From assembly GCA_014529385.2 (NCBI GenBank), contig CM043944.1:79576384-79640383 (forward strand): a DNA stretch of 64,000 nt, written 5' to 3'. Made by a program: the position numbers and the translations under genes. Origin of the DNA: Adiantum capillus-veneris. Lineage: Eukaryota; Streptophyta; Polypodiopsida; Polypodiales; Pteridaceae. The notes beneath the pieces are model-generated. The model searched no databases. It was not told where the DNA came from and worked only from the letters and a program-made list of their open reading frames with translations. This document shows positions 34,267 through 46,456 of this stretch, in pieces; position 1 is the stretch's first letter; every line of letters starts with the position of its first letter.

Positions 34267-34976
34267 TGTTAAGTATGGAGCCTGATTTAACCCTTGTAAT
34301 TATTGTTGGTAAAAACGCACATTTGTAAGGCCCCCATTATGAGGAGAATCCATTTTGCGTAAAGAAAAAGCAATGGTCGAAAACCAAGATATTCACGAAA
34401 TATTCCTTTCCGCCCGAATATTGTGGCCGGACGATGGTCGGAAAGTGGTCGGAAAACGATCGATTGTTTCGTTGGTTGGCCGGTGGCCGGTAGTCGAAAG
34501 TCAATGGCCAGTGGCCGGTGGCGAATTCAATGGCCGGATTTTTCTTCTCAAGGGCGGCCACACATGGGCGGATTGGAGGGTCCGATTTGGACTTATCTAC
34601 ACAAGGGTGGCTACACATGGCTGCCTCTCATGAGAGAGGGAACCCTTTTGGCCGATAAAAGGAGGCCATCTCTATACAGATTTCACAGTATAAAGTTGAT
34701 GCAACAAGCTGGGTGTGAGGTGGTGAGTGTGAAGCAAGGCGAGATCTCTATTACGGGTATAATCCCTTTGTAACCTACTTCTTGTTTGAAGTACTAAAGC
34801 CATTAAGTGACTGTTTTTCGTGGATGTATCCCACATTAAGTGAACCACGTATATCATGTGTACTCTCTCTCTCTCTCTCTCTCTCTCTACTCTATAATCT
34901 TTTGTGTGTAAAAATTATCTCTCTCCATTAAGTGTTATACTCCATTATCTACTTAGCTACGTCATATTTCCTAACA
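34267..34976 (+). repeat. Copia-2 5' LTR
   Basis: 710 bp with a GGCCGGTGGCC-type short repeat near 34480-34530 and a CT tract at 34862-34888. It lacks an about 40-bp segment found in the 3' LTR. Confidence 0.88.
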
Positions 34977-35039
34977 ATTGGTATTAGAGCAAGGTTTGCT
35001 CGTAGCTAAATTATCACAAGGAAAGGATTCCTTGAATTG

Positions 35040-36402
35040 AGTGGGAGTAATGGAAGAGGAAGGTAAGCTCAAGATTGAAAAGTTAACGGCAAAAACTACC
35101 AACATTGGAAGATGCAGATTGAAGACTATCTCTACCAGAAGAACCTCTATTTGCCACTAAACGGTCTTGCAAAGAAGCATGCAACGATGGCAAATGAAGC
35201 ATGGATTGTCCTTGCTTGAAAGGCACTCGGAACAATCCGGTTAAGCTTGGCGTCAACGGTGGCCTTTAACGTTTCAAAGATGAAGACCACGGAGGACATG
35301 ATGAAGCCACTTGATGACTTCTACAAGAAACCATCGACATCCAAGAAAGTATTTCTAATGAAGCGCTTGTTCAATCTAAAGATGACAGGGAATGGTTCAT
35401 TTGCAGAACACCTAAATGACTTTAACACCAACATAAGTCAGCTTCGATCGGTGAAAATAATTTCAATGATGAAGTGCGAGCTCTCCTTATACTATCGTCT
35501 CTAGCGGGTAGTTGGGAGAGCCTTGTGATGGTTGTAAGTTATTCTATTTTTGGCACAAATACTCTTAAGTTTGATGATGTTGTGGGTGTTCTCCTAAGTG
35601 CGGAAATGTGAAGGAGAAGCACAAGAGAGGTTCAAAAACCCAAAGGAGAGGTTCAAAAACCCAAAGGAGAGGTTCAAAAACCCTAAGGAGAGGTTCAAAA
35701 ACCCAAAGGGTCGTGATCGCTCAAGGCGGATCAAGTATCACACAAAGTCAGTTTTTTGAATGTTGGAACTCTGGCAAGAAGGGCCACATCAAGAAGGATT
35801 GTTGGTCCAACAAGAAGAAGGAGTCGGAGTCTCAAGACAACAAGCCAACATCAGAGACCAATGTGGCAGGTAAAGTAGAGCAAGATGCACTAATTATCTC
35901 ATTAGACAATGCGTCTAATTCCTGGATAGTAGATTCCGGGGCTTCATTCCATGCGACACCACACAAGCAACATTTCCAAGATTACACCAAAGGTGATTTT
36001 GGGTATGTATACTTGGGAGATGATGAAGCTTGTGAAATTTTCGGCAAAGGTATAGTTTGTGTCAAAACTGCTTATGGAAATGAATGGAAGCCTAAAGATG
36101 TTAGGCATGTTCCTTCTCTTCACAAAAACTTTGATCTCTACAGGACAATTGACGATGGAGGTCACAACATTGCATTCGGAAACAAACGGTGGAAGATCTC
36201 AAAGGGATCTCTGGTGGTTGCCAAAGAAGAAAAGGTTGGTACACTTTACTTGTGTACTACCTTCATCTTCTGCAACAACTACAAAAGTCGACAGTGCGGT
36301 GTGGTACTACCGGCTTGGGCATATGAGTGCCAAAGGAATGCAAATCATTCAAACAAAGAAGCTTCTACCAGGTTTGAAAGAAGTGGACTTAGAGTTCTAT
36401 GA
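35040..36402 (+). pseudogene. Copia-2 gag and protease
   Basis: gag pieces at 35040-35504 (KLTAKTTN..., DDFYKKPSTSKKVFLMKRLF, FAEHLNDFNTNISQL) are broken by stops. The 35608-36402 frame has four tandem copies of a 21-bp unit giving RRGSKTQ repeats. A zinc knuckle follows (CWNSGKKGHIKKDC), in which the second Cys is Ser. The protease active site is intact (SWIVDSGASFHATP), then DDEACEIFGKG and VRHVPSLHKNF. The frame shifts near 36290. Confidence 0.85.
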
Positions 36403-37140
36403 AAATTGTGTTTATGGTAAACAAAAGAGGGTAAAATTTCAAAATTCAAGAAATGAAAGAAAAAAAAAAAACTTGAGTTGGTTCATTCTGATGTTTGGGG
36501 TCTTGCAAGTACACCATCACTTGGTGGCTCATTGTATTATGTAACATTCATAGACGATGAGACTTGGAAAACATGGGTTTATGTCATGAAGAATAAATCT
36601 GATGTGTTTTCCATATTTCAAAGATGGAAAGCCTTTGTGGAGAATGAAATAGGTACCAAGGTTAAATGCCTCAGATCTGACAATGGAGGTAAATATTGCA
36701 GCCAAGCTTTTAAAAGCATTTGTGCTAGCAGTGGAATTTAGAGGCAAAAGACAACCTCAAGGACACCTCAACAAAATGGGATTTAAGAAAGGATGAATAG
36801 GACAATCATGGAGCGAGCACGAAGCATGCAACTACATACAGGCCTACCGCTTGAGCTTTGGGCGGAAGCTATAAGGACATATGTGTACTTAATCAACCGG
36901 TGACCGTCAATGGCATTGGATGGGGGAGTTCTAGAAGAGGCATGGACAGGTAAACCGGTGAATAATGCATTTTTCAAAGTGTTTGGGTGTGAGGCTTTCA
37001 TGCACATAGATAGAAGCCTAAGATCAAAGCTAGATGCAAATTCCAAAAGTGTTTGTTCATTGGCTATGGAGAAGGTGACTTTAGGTATCACCAATGGAAT
37101 CTTGAAGATGTTAAAATCTTTAGGAGTAGGGATGTAATTT
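36270..37140 (+). pseudogene. Copia-2 integrase
   Basis: Pre-integrase zinc region with YRLGHMSAKGMQ and ENCVYGKQKR (the usual His and Cys pairs are partly replaced). Core: LVHSDVWGLA, YYVTFIDDETWKTWVYVM and CLRSDNGGKYCSQAF with both catalytic Asp residues. Then, after stops near 36740 and 36783, PQQNGI and ERMNRT with the catalytic Glu, and KVFGCEAFMH. It is broken by at least three stops or shifts. Confidence 0.88.
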
Positions 37141-37239
37141 TTAACGATAAAAATATGTACAAAGATTACTTGGAAAGAAAACAAACAAAATAAACAGGTG
37201 ATGAGTACATGGAGCTTGAGGATGGTGAAGACTTAAGGA

Positions 37240-38445
37240 CTGCCAAATGATGACAACATGCAGCAACGTCAACCAAATGAGGAGCCTCAACCTATTCCCC
37301 GAAGATCCATAAGAGCAAGGAAACCTCCAGAAAGGTTTGTTCCTTCCCTCAACCATCTCTTGATCTCAGATTCTAGAGATCCAGAATCATACGAAGAAGC
37401 TATGCATCACGAATCCAAAGAAGAATGGATGAAGAGCATGCAAGTGGAGATGGACTCACTACATCGCAACAAAACATGAGAGTTGGTTGAGTTGCCTAAG
37501 GGTCAGCGGGCACTTCAAAACAAGTGGGTGTACAAGTTGAAGGAAGAAGAAGGTGGGAAATGATACTTAGAGGAGGAAATCTACATGCTTCAACCAAAGG
37601 GGTATGAAGTAAAAGGGAAGGAGAAAATGGTTTGCAGATTAAAGAAGAGCTTGTATGGTTTAAAGCAAGAATCAAGACAATGGTACTTGAAGTTTGATCG
37701 ATGGATGTTGGATCATGGATTCACAAGATGCACCTCGGATCACTACGTCTACACGAAGAATTTGGGAGATGGGAAGTTCATCATCCTAATGTTGTATGTT
37801 GATGACATGGTGATTGCAAGTGCTAACATGCAGGACATCAAAGACCTAAACGAGGACCTGTCTAAATCTTTTTCAATGAAAGATTTAGGTGTTGCAAAGA
37901 GGATACTTGGTATGAAGATATCAAGGGAAAGGGCGAAGAAGACAATAAACCTATCTTAAGAGGATTACATCAAGAAGGTACTAGAAATTTTTGCAATGCA
38001 AAATGCAAAAATGGTTTCTACACCTTTGGCTGGTCACTTTAAACTAGCCAAGGATATGTGTCCAAAGACACAAGAGGAGATAGCCTATATGTATAAAGTT
38101 CCATATGCTGTAGTGGTAGGTTCTCTTACGTATGCTATGGTCTGGGCAAGGCCAGACATTGCACATGCGGTGGGAGTTGTAAGTAGGTTCATGGACAACC
38201 CAGGTAAAGAGTAGTGGCAAGTTGTGAAGTGGAAACTTAGGTATCTAAAAGTGACAACAACAAAAGATTTGTATTTCGGAGGAATTGATATTTTTCTAGA
38301 AGGGTATGCTGATGCAGATATGGCACGTGACAAAGACACTCGAAGGAGCACTACTGGCTATGTCTTCATGGTTGGAGACACAGCAGTAAGGTGGGCTTCA
38401 AAGCTGCAGAAAGTGGTCTCACTTTCTACCATGGAAGCATAGTAT
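37240..38445 (+). pseudogene. Copia-2 reverse transcriptase and RNase H, partly deleted
   Basis: RT starts with EEWMKSMQVEMDSL and ALQNKWVYKLKEEEGGK, then jumps at about 37562 to LEEEIYMLQPKGYEV. Roughly 80 residues of fingers and palm, including the DVKTAFL block, are deleted. YVDDM is present at about 37795. RNase H continues past stops at 37957-37959 (TAA), 38212-38214 (TAG) and about 38440 (TAG). In the paralogous fragment these codons are CAA, CAG and CAG. Confidence 0.9.
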
Positions 38446-38815
38446 GTAGCAATGACGGAGGCAAGCAAAGAAATTCTGTGGCTTCCCAGATCCTGAGAAG
38501 AGCTTGAATTCAAACAAGACAATTGTGTCTTGTACAGTGATAGCCAAAGCGCTATCCATCTTACTAGAACTCAGCCTTTCATTCAAGGAAAAAGGACATT
38601 GAGGTGAGATATCACTTCGTACACACTCTTTTGAAAGAGGGACAAGTAAAGCTAGAAAGGTGCATACAAGTGAAAATCCTGCAAACATGTTTATAAAGGT
38701 GGTTAACAATGAGAAGTTGAGCTTTTGCTCATCTTCAATCAGCATTCAAGGATAAAAATACAGGATGGAAAGCAGTCATAGGTTTGGTTTGAAGATCAGT
38801 CTCCAAGTGGGAGAT

Positions 38816-39569
38816 TATTAAGTATGGAGCTTGATTTAACCCTTGTAAATTTTTGTAGTAAAAACGCACATTTGTAAGGCACCCACTATGAGGAGAAGCC
38901 ATCATCCATGAAGAAAAAAATCTCGTCGAAAACCAAAATTTTCACAGCCACTCTCGAGCCCAAGCTCGAGACTGGATTCATCCAAATATTCCTTTTCGTC
39001 GGAATATTGTGGATGGATGGCGGCCGAAAAGTGGTCGGAAAACGATCGATCGGTTGCCGTGGCCGGTAGTCAATGGACGGTGGCCGGTGGTCGGAAGTCA
39101 ATGGCCAGTTGTCGGTGGCCGAGTTCAAAAGCGGATTTGTCTTCTCAATGGCGGCCACACATGGGTGGATTGGAGGGTCCGGTTTGGACTTATCTACACA
39201 AGGGCGGCTACACATGGCTGCCTCTCATGAGAGAGGGTAGCCCTTTTGGCCTATAACAGGAGGCCATTTCTACACACATTTCATAGTGTAAAGTTGATGC
39301 AACAACTTGGGTGTGAGGTGGTGAGAGTGAAGCAAGGCGGGAGCTCTATTAAGGGTATAATCCCTTCGTAACCTACTTCTTGTTTGAAGTACTAAAACCA
39401 TTAAGTGGCTTCTTTCTAGTGGATGTAGCCCACATTGGGTGAACCATATATTGTGTGTACTCTCTCTCTCTCTCTCTCTCTACTCTATAATCTTTTGTGT
39501 GTGAAAATTATCTCTCTTCATTAAGTAATATACTCAATTATCTACTTAACTACGTCATATTTCCTAACA
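38816..39569 (+). repeat. Copia-2 3' LTR
   Basis: 754 bp. Compared with the 5' LTR it has an extra stretch near 38944-38985 built around CTCGAG...CTCGAG, a small inverted repeat. A CT tract lies at 39462-39481. Confidence 0.88.
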
Positions 39570-40250
39570 TACCGCATGCCTCTGCATCGTTGATGAGCAA
39601 GATCATATGTCACTGCACTTGGCATAGAGTATGAGCGCATCCACACATGTGTCAACAAATGCATACTCTATCTCAATGAGCACACTCATGCTACCTCATG
39701 TCCCGTGTGTGGAAAGTACGCTACATATCCAGAGTGAGCGAGGCACTCCTACCCCCAAAGGTATTGAGACATTTTTCACTTATCCCTACGATGAATCTTC
39801 TCACATGGCAACCACCCCTCAAATGTTGGAATGATGTGTGTTCCTATCGATTCACCGGCATGGAGGCACATGGAGACTCAGTGGGGCGAGAGTTTTGACT
39901 AGAACCTCAACACTTGAGACTTGGGTTGGCAAGTGACGGTGCCAATCCCTTTGGGACAAAGTGCACCTCATGGAAGACTTGGCCTCTAGTAATCATCAAG
40001 TTATAAAACATTCCACCATGGAAGGACCAACAAAGTAAATATACTTCTTTCTTAGCTTGTGCTAGAGAAGTACAAGGTGGAAAATATTGATGTCTACGTC
40101 AAGCCCCTCACAAGGAGTTTGAGGAGTTATGGAGAGGCATACCTATTATAGATGTCTCACTTCTAAAGTGGAGGAGAGAGGCCATTATGAGGGGAATCCT
40201 TATGTAGACTATGCACGACTATCCTGGGCTTGGAGAAATTTTTGGTATGT
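39570..40250 (+). pseudogene. CACTA tnp2 transposase relic, right piece
   Basis: Continues the tnp2 gene interrupted by Copia-2: VTALGIEYERIHTCVNKCIL, HATSCPVCGK, PKGIETFFTYP, later RGHYEGNPYVDY and MHDYPGLGE. The CPxC segment and the MHDYPGL motif match the better preserved transposase at 52200-52870. Multiple stops and gaps; clearly a relic. Confidence 0.7.
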
Positions 40251-42960
40251 TATATTCATCCCCCTTGCTTTCACCATATTATACATCCACTGTTACATTA
40301 ACAATTATTACAGTTTCCAAAATTCATTTCTCAGGAGCTACATCACTCCATAATATACAATATGTGCTTTCAAACATCTTTGGAAGTACAATAACCCTAT
40401 ATATACAACTGAATTGATGCGAATTCTTCAATATCTTTGAGCAGCATCAATATCTTTGAGCCGATGTACACACTGCTTGATGTAACTTTTATCATGTAAA
40501 CAATATGAACCCAAACAACATATCGATACGGGGAGGTTAGAAATAACCACATCACATTGTCTTTAGAGACAGTTCGCGACACCGCTCTAGAGATGACATA
40601 AAAACAAATATAATGCCGATGCAATCACATGTGCAGACGACATAGAAACAAATGTAATATCAACGTTATCACATGAGCACACATATATACAAAGCCGAGA
40701 TATATTGAACATACTAGGGTCCCCATGATCTCAACTGTCAGATATCATCATCATGGCTTTATGTACCATCGCATCACGGTATTCACCATGGCATTAGAGA
40801 GAAAAACTTTGAAAGAGCAATCATCATCATGGCTTTACGTACCATGGCATCACGATATTCACCATGGCATTAGAGATACATAGAAACAAATGTAATGCCG
40901 ATGCAATCACAGGTGCAAACGACATAGAAGCAAATATAATATAAACATAATCACATGAGCACACATATATACAAAGTCGAGATATATTGAACATACTAGG
41001 GTCCAATGATCTCAACTGTCAGATATCATCATCATGGCTTTACGTACCATGGCATCACGGTATTCACCATGGCATTAGAGACGCTTAGAAAAACTTTGAG
41101 ATAGCAATCATCATCATGGCTTTATGTAACATGGCATCACGATATTCACCATGGCATTAGAGATGCATAGAAAAACTTTGAAATAGCAATCATCATCATG
41201 GCTTGACGTACCATGGCATGAGAGGTGCTTTCAACAAATTTAATAAAAGACGTAAAATAGTAACCATATGTACATACCATGGCATCAAAGACACCTTCAA
41301 CAAATCAAATAGAAACTTTGAAGTAGAAATCATCATCATGGTTCTACGTACCATGCACCACGGTACTCACCATGGTACATTTTTTGGACATCTCCTTGTT
41401 TATCAAAATTACTAAACCGTTAGTACATAATAATCAATAGACAGATGATTGCATGGAAGAATCGACTCATAAGGCAAATCTCTTAGACAAATATGCATTC
41501 ATTTACGATTGGTTAGTATAAACATTTAGAACCTCTTAGAATACAAATATACACTCACTTACGATTGTCTCTTATCCCTAGCCGATGAAGATAAGGAAAC
41601 AACTTGAGGCTCTCCCGGTTTTTAGGTCAAAATTTGAAGCTTTTGCACTTATTAAACTTGTGTAAATCTCTCGAAGCGAAGAGCATAGTGTGAACGGTTA
41701 CACAATGCCAACCACAAAACTGGGGTATTATTTTTGGTCTTATAGAAAGCAGGCTCAAGATGGAGCCTCAGGGCCCACAAGAAAAGGCATGTGGTGCAAC
41801 CACATCGGGCTCAAGAGGATGAGCCCCACCATCAACCCTCTTCTTTCAACCGCACTATCAGACCTTCATCCAGATCGTAGCGGATCTAAGCAAGGGAAAA
41901 CAAGAAGAACCAAGATGAGTGATTCTCAGGTTTGTTTTCGTCGTCCAACAAAGGCAGGTTTGTTAAGAACATGTCAAAGTTCTTCCAGATCTAAACAGAT
42001 ACATGTGAGCATTTAGGCCCAACTCAAGCAACAAGCTTCAAGCAGCGAGCAAGGAACAAAAGCGGATCGGCCAATCTTCTTCTCTACGAGTTAACAACTT
42101 AAAGTCTTTCCCTCAAGTTTGCAAGACTCACATCAAAACATTCAGGTTCAACCGAGTCCTGAAGTATGCCAAAGCTTCAAGGTATCAATGGGATTGACCC
42201 TCCGGCAATCTCAGGAAACCCTTGGTTTGTATGCCAAGGAAGGAATCAGATAGGCGTCATCTTTTTGGTCAAGGGATGGACTGGTGCTCAATAAGCCTAA
42301 AAGGTACCCTTCTGCAATGTACCTTACTTCAACGAGTAGGTAAGCTCATATCAAGACTCCAGATCTACTCGAGCACTCAGTAAGTGCTTCAAGAAGGAAA
42401 ATCCAAAGGCCAAATCTTTCCGAGGTCGTGGAGCCCCTCGGCAAATCAAGCCTAAGGATCCAATTCGGCAAAGTAACTTACTCTCCATGGAACGCGAAGC
42501 GAGCAAATCTTTTTGGTGCACAGAATGCAGTCTCTGCACCATGCAATCAACTCCGCTAAACGCGAAGTGGACCTTTGTTGCCATTCAGGAAGGAATCAAC
42601 ACGAAGTCAGTCAAATCAGCTTCCAAGAAGCAGTGGGAATCAACGTGACTTGGTTCTCACCCTCAAGACAAGAGCTGCATCGTCACTACAGCATCAGGTA
42701 TTATATCCGGAACAGACAGGTTCCTCGGCATGGATCAACACAGCAACGTGGTCTATGCCACTCAATCTATATATTCCTATCAGTTAAGCCCTAGAAAAAG
42801 TGCCAAGCGGACTTGGTAACCATAGCTTTTCTGCCTTTTAGCAAGCACGTCGGCTGTTTGAGATAGACCCTACCTTCTCAGTAAGACCGCTAATGCATCA
42901 CATTTTGGATTTCATAGACGCACTAGATTCTACACCCTCCAAAGCATTAACCAGGGAGTT
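40251..42960 (-). other. Copia-like non-coding derivative (3' region)
   Basis: No supported coding gene. Near 40320 the sequence AGGAGCTACATCACTCC matches 62273-62290 in the minus-strand Copia at the window's end, and both are followed by CATCATGG-type minisatellites. The stretch therefore looks like the 3' non-coding part of that family, here without its 3' LTR. From 41600 on it is unassigned; short frames there show no known domain. Confidence 0.45.
40630..41400. repeat. CATCATGG/ACCATGGCATCACG minisatellite
   Basis: Repeated units of about 50-80 bp built on ATCATCATGGCTTTACG, ACCATGGCATCACG and TTCACCATGGCATTAGAG, at least five copies. There is a larger duplication: 40637-40755 is nearly repeated at 40920-41040. 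Confidence 0.8.
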
Positions 42961-43010
42961 TCCTGCCCTAACTATGGTACTCTCGAGTCGAGAGTTTTCT
43001 AAGGGGGGGG

Positions 43011-43900
43011 TGTATGTTGGACCTCGGTCAATTCGGGGGTCTCCGGGGTGACGATGGACGGTGACCGCCTGATCTTGGCAAACCATGGATCGGTGCCACG
43101 GGGCATGCGATAGACCCGGTTGGGGACGACGGACGATAGGACATAGTCCTGACCTTGATTTTCTCCTCACCTCACTGTTCTAGGTACTACAAACGCGTGT
43201 AGGGGTTTGAGAGTGCTTGGTAACGGGAGTGTCCCCCTCCACTTCATCACGTGGAGGTAATTGGGGGAGTCCGGCACGGACGGGGACTCCATGACCCCCG
43301 ACTTCGGGGCCATCGGCTCATAGTGGGCGGGACTCATCGACGAGCATCAGCAAGGCGCTACACGCAGACGGGTTGTCCGTTTTGGACGTTCAAGTACTCC
43401 ACATGGGGGTCTTGACTTCCTGTTCGAGCTCAGCCATGTACATTCATGAATGCGCACCGAGGGACACCTCGTTCCTAGCCGAATGCTATCGGTAGATTCA
43501 TAGTCGGTTCTTTTCGGCGAGCGTTGGCTCGACCCTACACGCGGACTTCTTGTCCGTTTTGGACGTTTTGGTACTCCACGTGGAGACCTCGGCTTCCTCT
43601 TTGAGTTCAGCCATGCACACTCATGAGCACACACCCATGAGCGCACACCCGTGGCGCTCCTCGTTCTCAACCGATAGGCTGCTGGCAGGTTCAGCCCACC
43701 CCGACCCGAGGCGGTCTGGGGATACAAGCTATACCTATCCAAGACAGTTAGAGTCGCTACTAATGTCATCGTTGTGCAACTCTAAAACGCAAATAGCGTC
43801 AAATTGGGTTGAACCGTCAAGCAACAAAATCTTTATATGGCCAACGCGCTTCCGTTGTGTTAACTCCGTAAAGCAAGAAACTTTATGAGCCAATATATAC
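43011..43900 (+). mobile_element. Candidate plus-strand 3' LTR end of an LTR element
   Basis: AAGGGGGGGG at 43001-43010 followed by TGTATGTTGGACC has the form of a polypurine tract and LTR start. Inside, about 145 bp is duplicated: TACACGCAGACGG...GTCCGTTTTGGACG at 43350-43500 and again at 43530-43690. I could not fix the LTR end or find a second LTR. Confidence 0.4.
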
Positions 43901-44934
43901 ACTTTCCCTGCTCAAGTCTAAAAAACAAACAACGAGATGGTGTATAGAATAGATCACGATATCATATTGGGTGCAATGGTGGTAGCCCACCACTGCAATT
44001 GTTTCAAATACAACCATAGCCATCGTGAGTGCTGCTACAATGTTTCTTATCTAAGACCTTGTTGGCTGCAGATTTCTCTAGACCTCCCACCACTTATTGG
44101 CAGACCAGCGGGCTCATGGCACTTAATCAATAGAACTTATTTCCAATATAACTAGACACACTCACTTGTTAGATTAGGAAGGATAGCGCCATAGCAGTGC
44201 AGGGCAGCAAAAAAGCATTCTAAAAATAGCAGTGCACAGACATAAGAATAGAATCTATGTAGGAAGCAGTGTAGGCCATCAAAAAGCGCTTTTGATTTGC
44301 AACTCTAAAACATAGATAGGATTTATAGCATGAGCAACTTCTCTCTCTTTCAAATGCATGCAGCGTGCGGATCCACTCTGCTCATGAACCTTTAGTAAAG
44401 CACGTTTCTCTTGATAGCCTTCACATTTTTTTGAAGTGCTTATCAATGCAACCAGAACACACAGCAGGTTCCTGGTGCTATAGACACTTGTTGAATCAAT
44501 TCTTAGTCCAAACTCTTTACCTTATATAGATGAAAATCCTCACCTTATATAATAGGGCTGCCACGTTCCATGCTGAATAGCAAGGATTGACGAAATAGAA
44601 AATACTAGATCAGGCAAGCCATAGAGTTGTTATAGGGAGGACAAGCCATGAGCTTACATGCGTGCAAAGGGCACACAAGCCATAGGCTGTTGCAGGGTGG
44701 ACAAGTCATAAGAAGGGATTACAAGGGTGCAAAACTCCATCATTCATCTCTGTATGACTCGCAGAGTTTAGCGCTCCCTTTAAAAATCCATCTTACTAAT
44801 CTTAATTAGCAAGAAAAAAACTTATTAAATTTTGTGTGACCATGCTACAATAAAGTCCATAAAGAAATTTATTATTACGAGCAGTAGGAAGATAAAAACT
44901 ACTTAGCTTCATTGAGGATTGTGCTCTGATACCA
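43901..44934. other. No supported gene; primer-binding site at the right edge
   Basis: AT-rich and unassigned. At 44921-44934 GTGCTCTGATACCA gives TGGTATCAGAGC on the minus strand, the Copia primer-binding site belonging to the LTR that follows. Confidence 0.6.
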
Positions 44935-45104
44935 TGTTGAACCGTAGGGAGAGACTGCAGGTAGATGAGAGGAGAGAGAGAGAGAGACAACACCATCATA
45001 TGCAATCCCCAAAGTGTATGTAGAGCACACACTGAGTACACATATATAGTGGGGACTCCTAGCTATATATAGCATAAGTGTGGGCTCTCTATATAGCTCC
45101 AACA
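44935..45104 (-). repeat. Copia 5' LTR, minus strand, body lost
   Basis: 170 bp from TGTTGAACCG to GCTCCAACA, with the same ends as the Copia-1 LTRs and a perfect primer-binding site beside it. No Copia genes follow on the minus strand, so the element is a deletion derivative. Confidence 0.75.
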
Positions 45105-45174
45105 ATAATAACCGCGCAAACATATTTGAAATAAAAACTTGTCCCCCTCTCTCTTCTTTGGCCAGCCCATTTTG

Positions 45175-45212
<38 letters not shown>

Positions 45213-45341
45213 AACGCGGTAAAAGCTTGCACTAAACATTTTGAGAAGGATCCTAAATTCATCTTGACTATGCATGCCTATCCCCATGCTCACCTTGATC
45301 TTACAAATATATTGAGTGACTTTGCGTACAAAGAATTTCCT
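45105..45341. other. Spacer with CT microsatellite
   Basis: No gene. A CT run lies at about 45178-45208. Confidence 0.6.
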
Positions 45342-46420
45342 ATATCTCGGACCAAGTGCTATTGAATTAAATTGTCTTGTACAATATTTTACTTGTACTA
45401 TTTAGGCCCTATCTGCTAAAGGAAGCACTACGTCTGTTCTAGCTTTCATAAGGTTTTCATGTAATTTAAGACATATTCAAGTCTTGCTTGTGCTTGATAG
45501 TTTCTAGATTGATACCTAAATTTAGTTATCAAGGAAATTAAGACTTCTATTGAATGTAGTTTTTTCTTATGCCATATACAATCTTCAAAGTAAACCTTTC
45601 TAAAAAAATAACTGCAGGGTAAATCCGTCTTGAGAGATTCTCCAAAAGAATCACATTACCGAAACGGGGACAAACTGAGCACTACCTATATTTATTTCTC
45701 CCTTTCCAGAGAAGATCGAAAGTTTCTCCCGCTTATTAATCCTCGTGCATGAGGCTCACGTATAGTTGTAGTTGAATCTTCTTGCATGAGGCAGCCGGAA
45801 ATGGGGGAGCCGTCGAATATGGCCCAGATGGCGGCATCTTCTCGTCGAACGGCTGCTCCGTCTCCACGTCATGCAGCTGACCGCCGTCGACAGTATTGCT
45901 GCTTTGCATTTGTGTGTGGATGTGAGTGTAAAGGCGGCTCCAGCAAAAGACGTGGCCGCAGCTGGCCAGCACCACGGGCTCCTGCACTTCATGATCTCCG
46001 CGGCTACCATGAAGGGCTGATTGGGGTGTCATGCCAGCGTTTGGTCGGAGACGAATGAGGGGGGTGGTGGCTTGCGGGATGAGAATACGGCACGTGGGCA
46101 GCTGCGTCGCGTGCACCAGCTGATGCTGGGCCCGGTCACCAGATTTTGCGGCCATGTCTTTTGCGAGGCCTGCATTGCAAAGTGGCTGACTCGTGCAACT
46201 GCTTCGTGGGCTGTGGGCCCAGGCATACGGCGCATGTCCTTGACCTCTTCATATTCGCCCAGGAGACTTATATTCTGAGTTTGTGTGAAGCTCTTCGATT
46301 CTAATTACTAACATATCCCAAAGTCCCTTCCACGTTTGCATGTTCTATGCGCAGCTCCCGACTGGCCTCACGACTCCTGCTTCGACCCATATTGACAATG
46401 AGACAGAATGCACAAAGGGA

Positions 46421-46456
<36 letters not shown>

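Larger units (their letters stand above)
34267..39569 (+). mobile_element. Copia-2, plus-strand Ty1/copia element
   Basis: LTRs at 34267-34976 and 38816-39569 (TGTTAAG/TATTAAG...CCTAACA). The primer-binding site TTGGTATTAGAGC is at 34978-34990, and the purine tract AAGTGGGAGAT precedes the right LTR. Order is gag, protease, integrase, RT, RNase H. Flanks read TACAA on the left and TACCG on the right, an imperfect target duplication. Both flanks are tnp2 transposase DNA, which becomes continuous if the element is removed. Confidence 0.9.
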
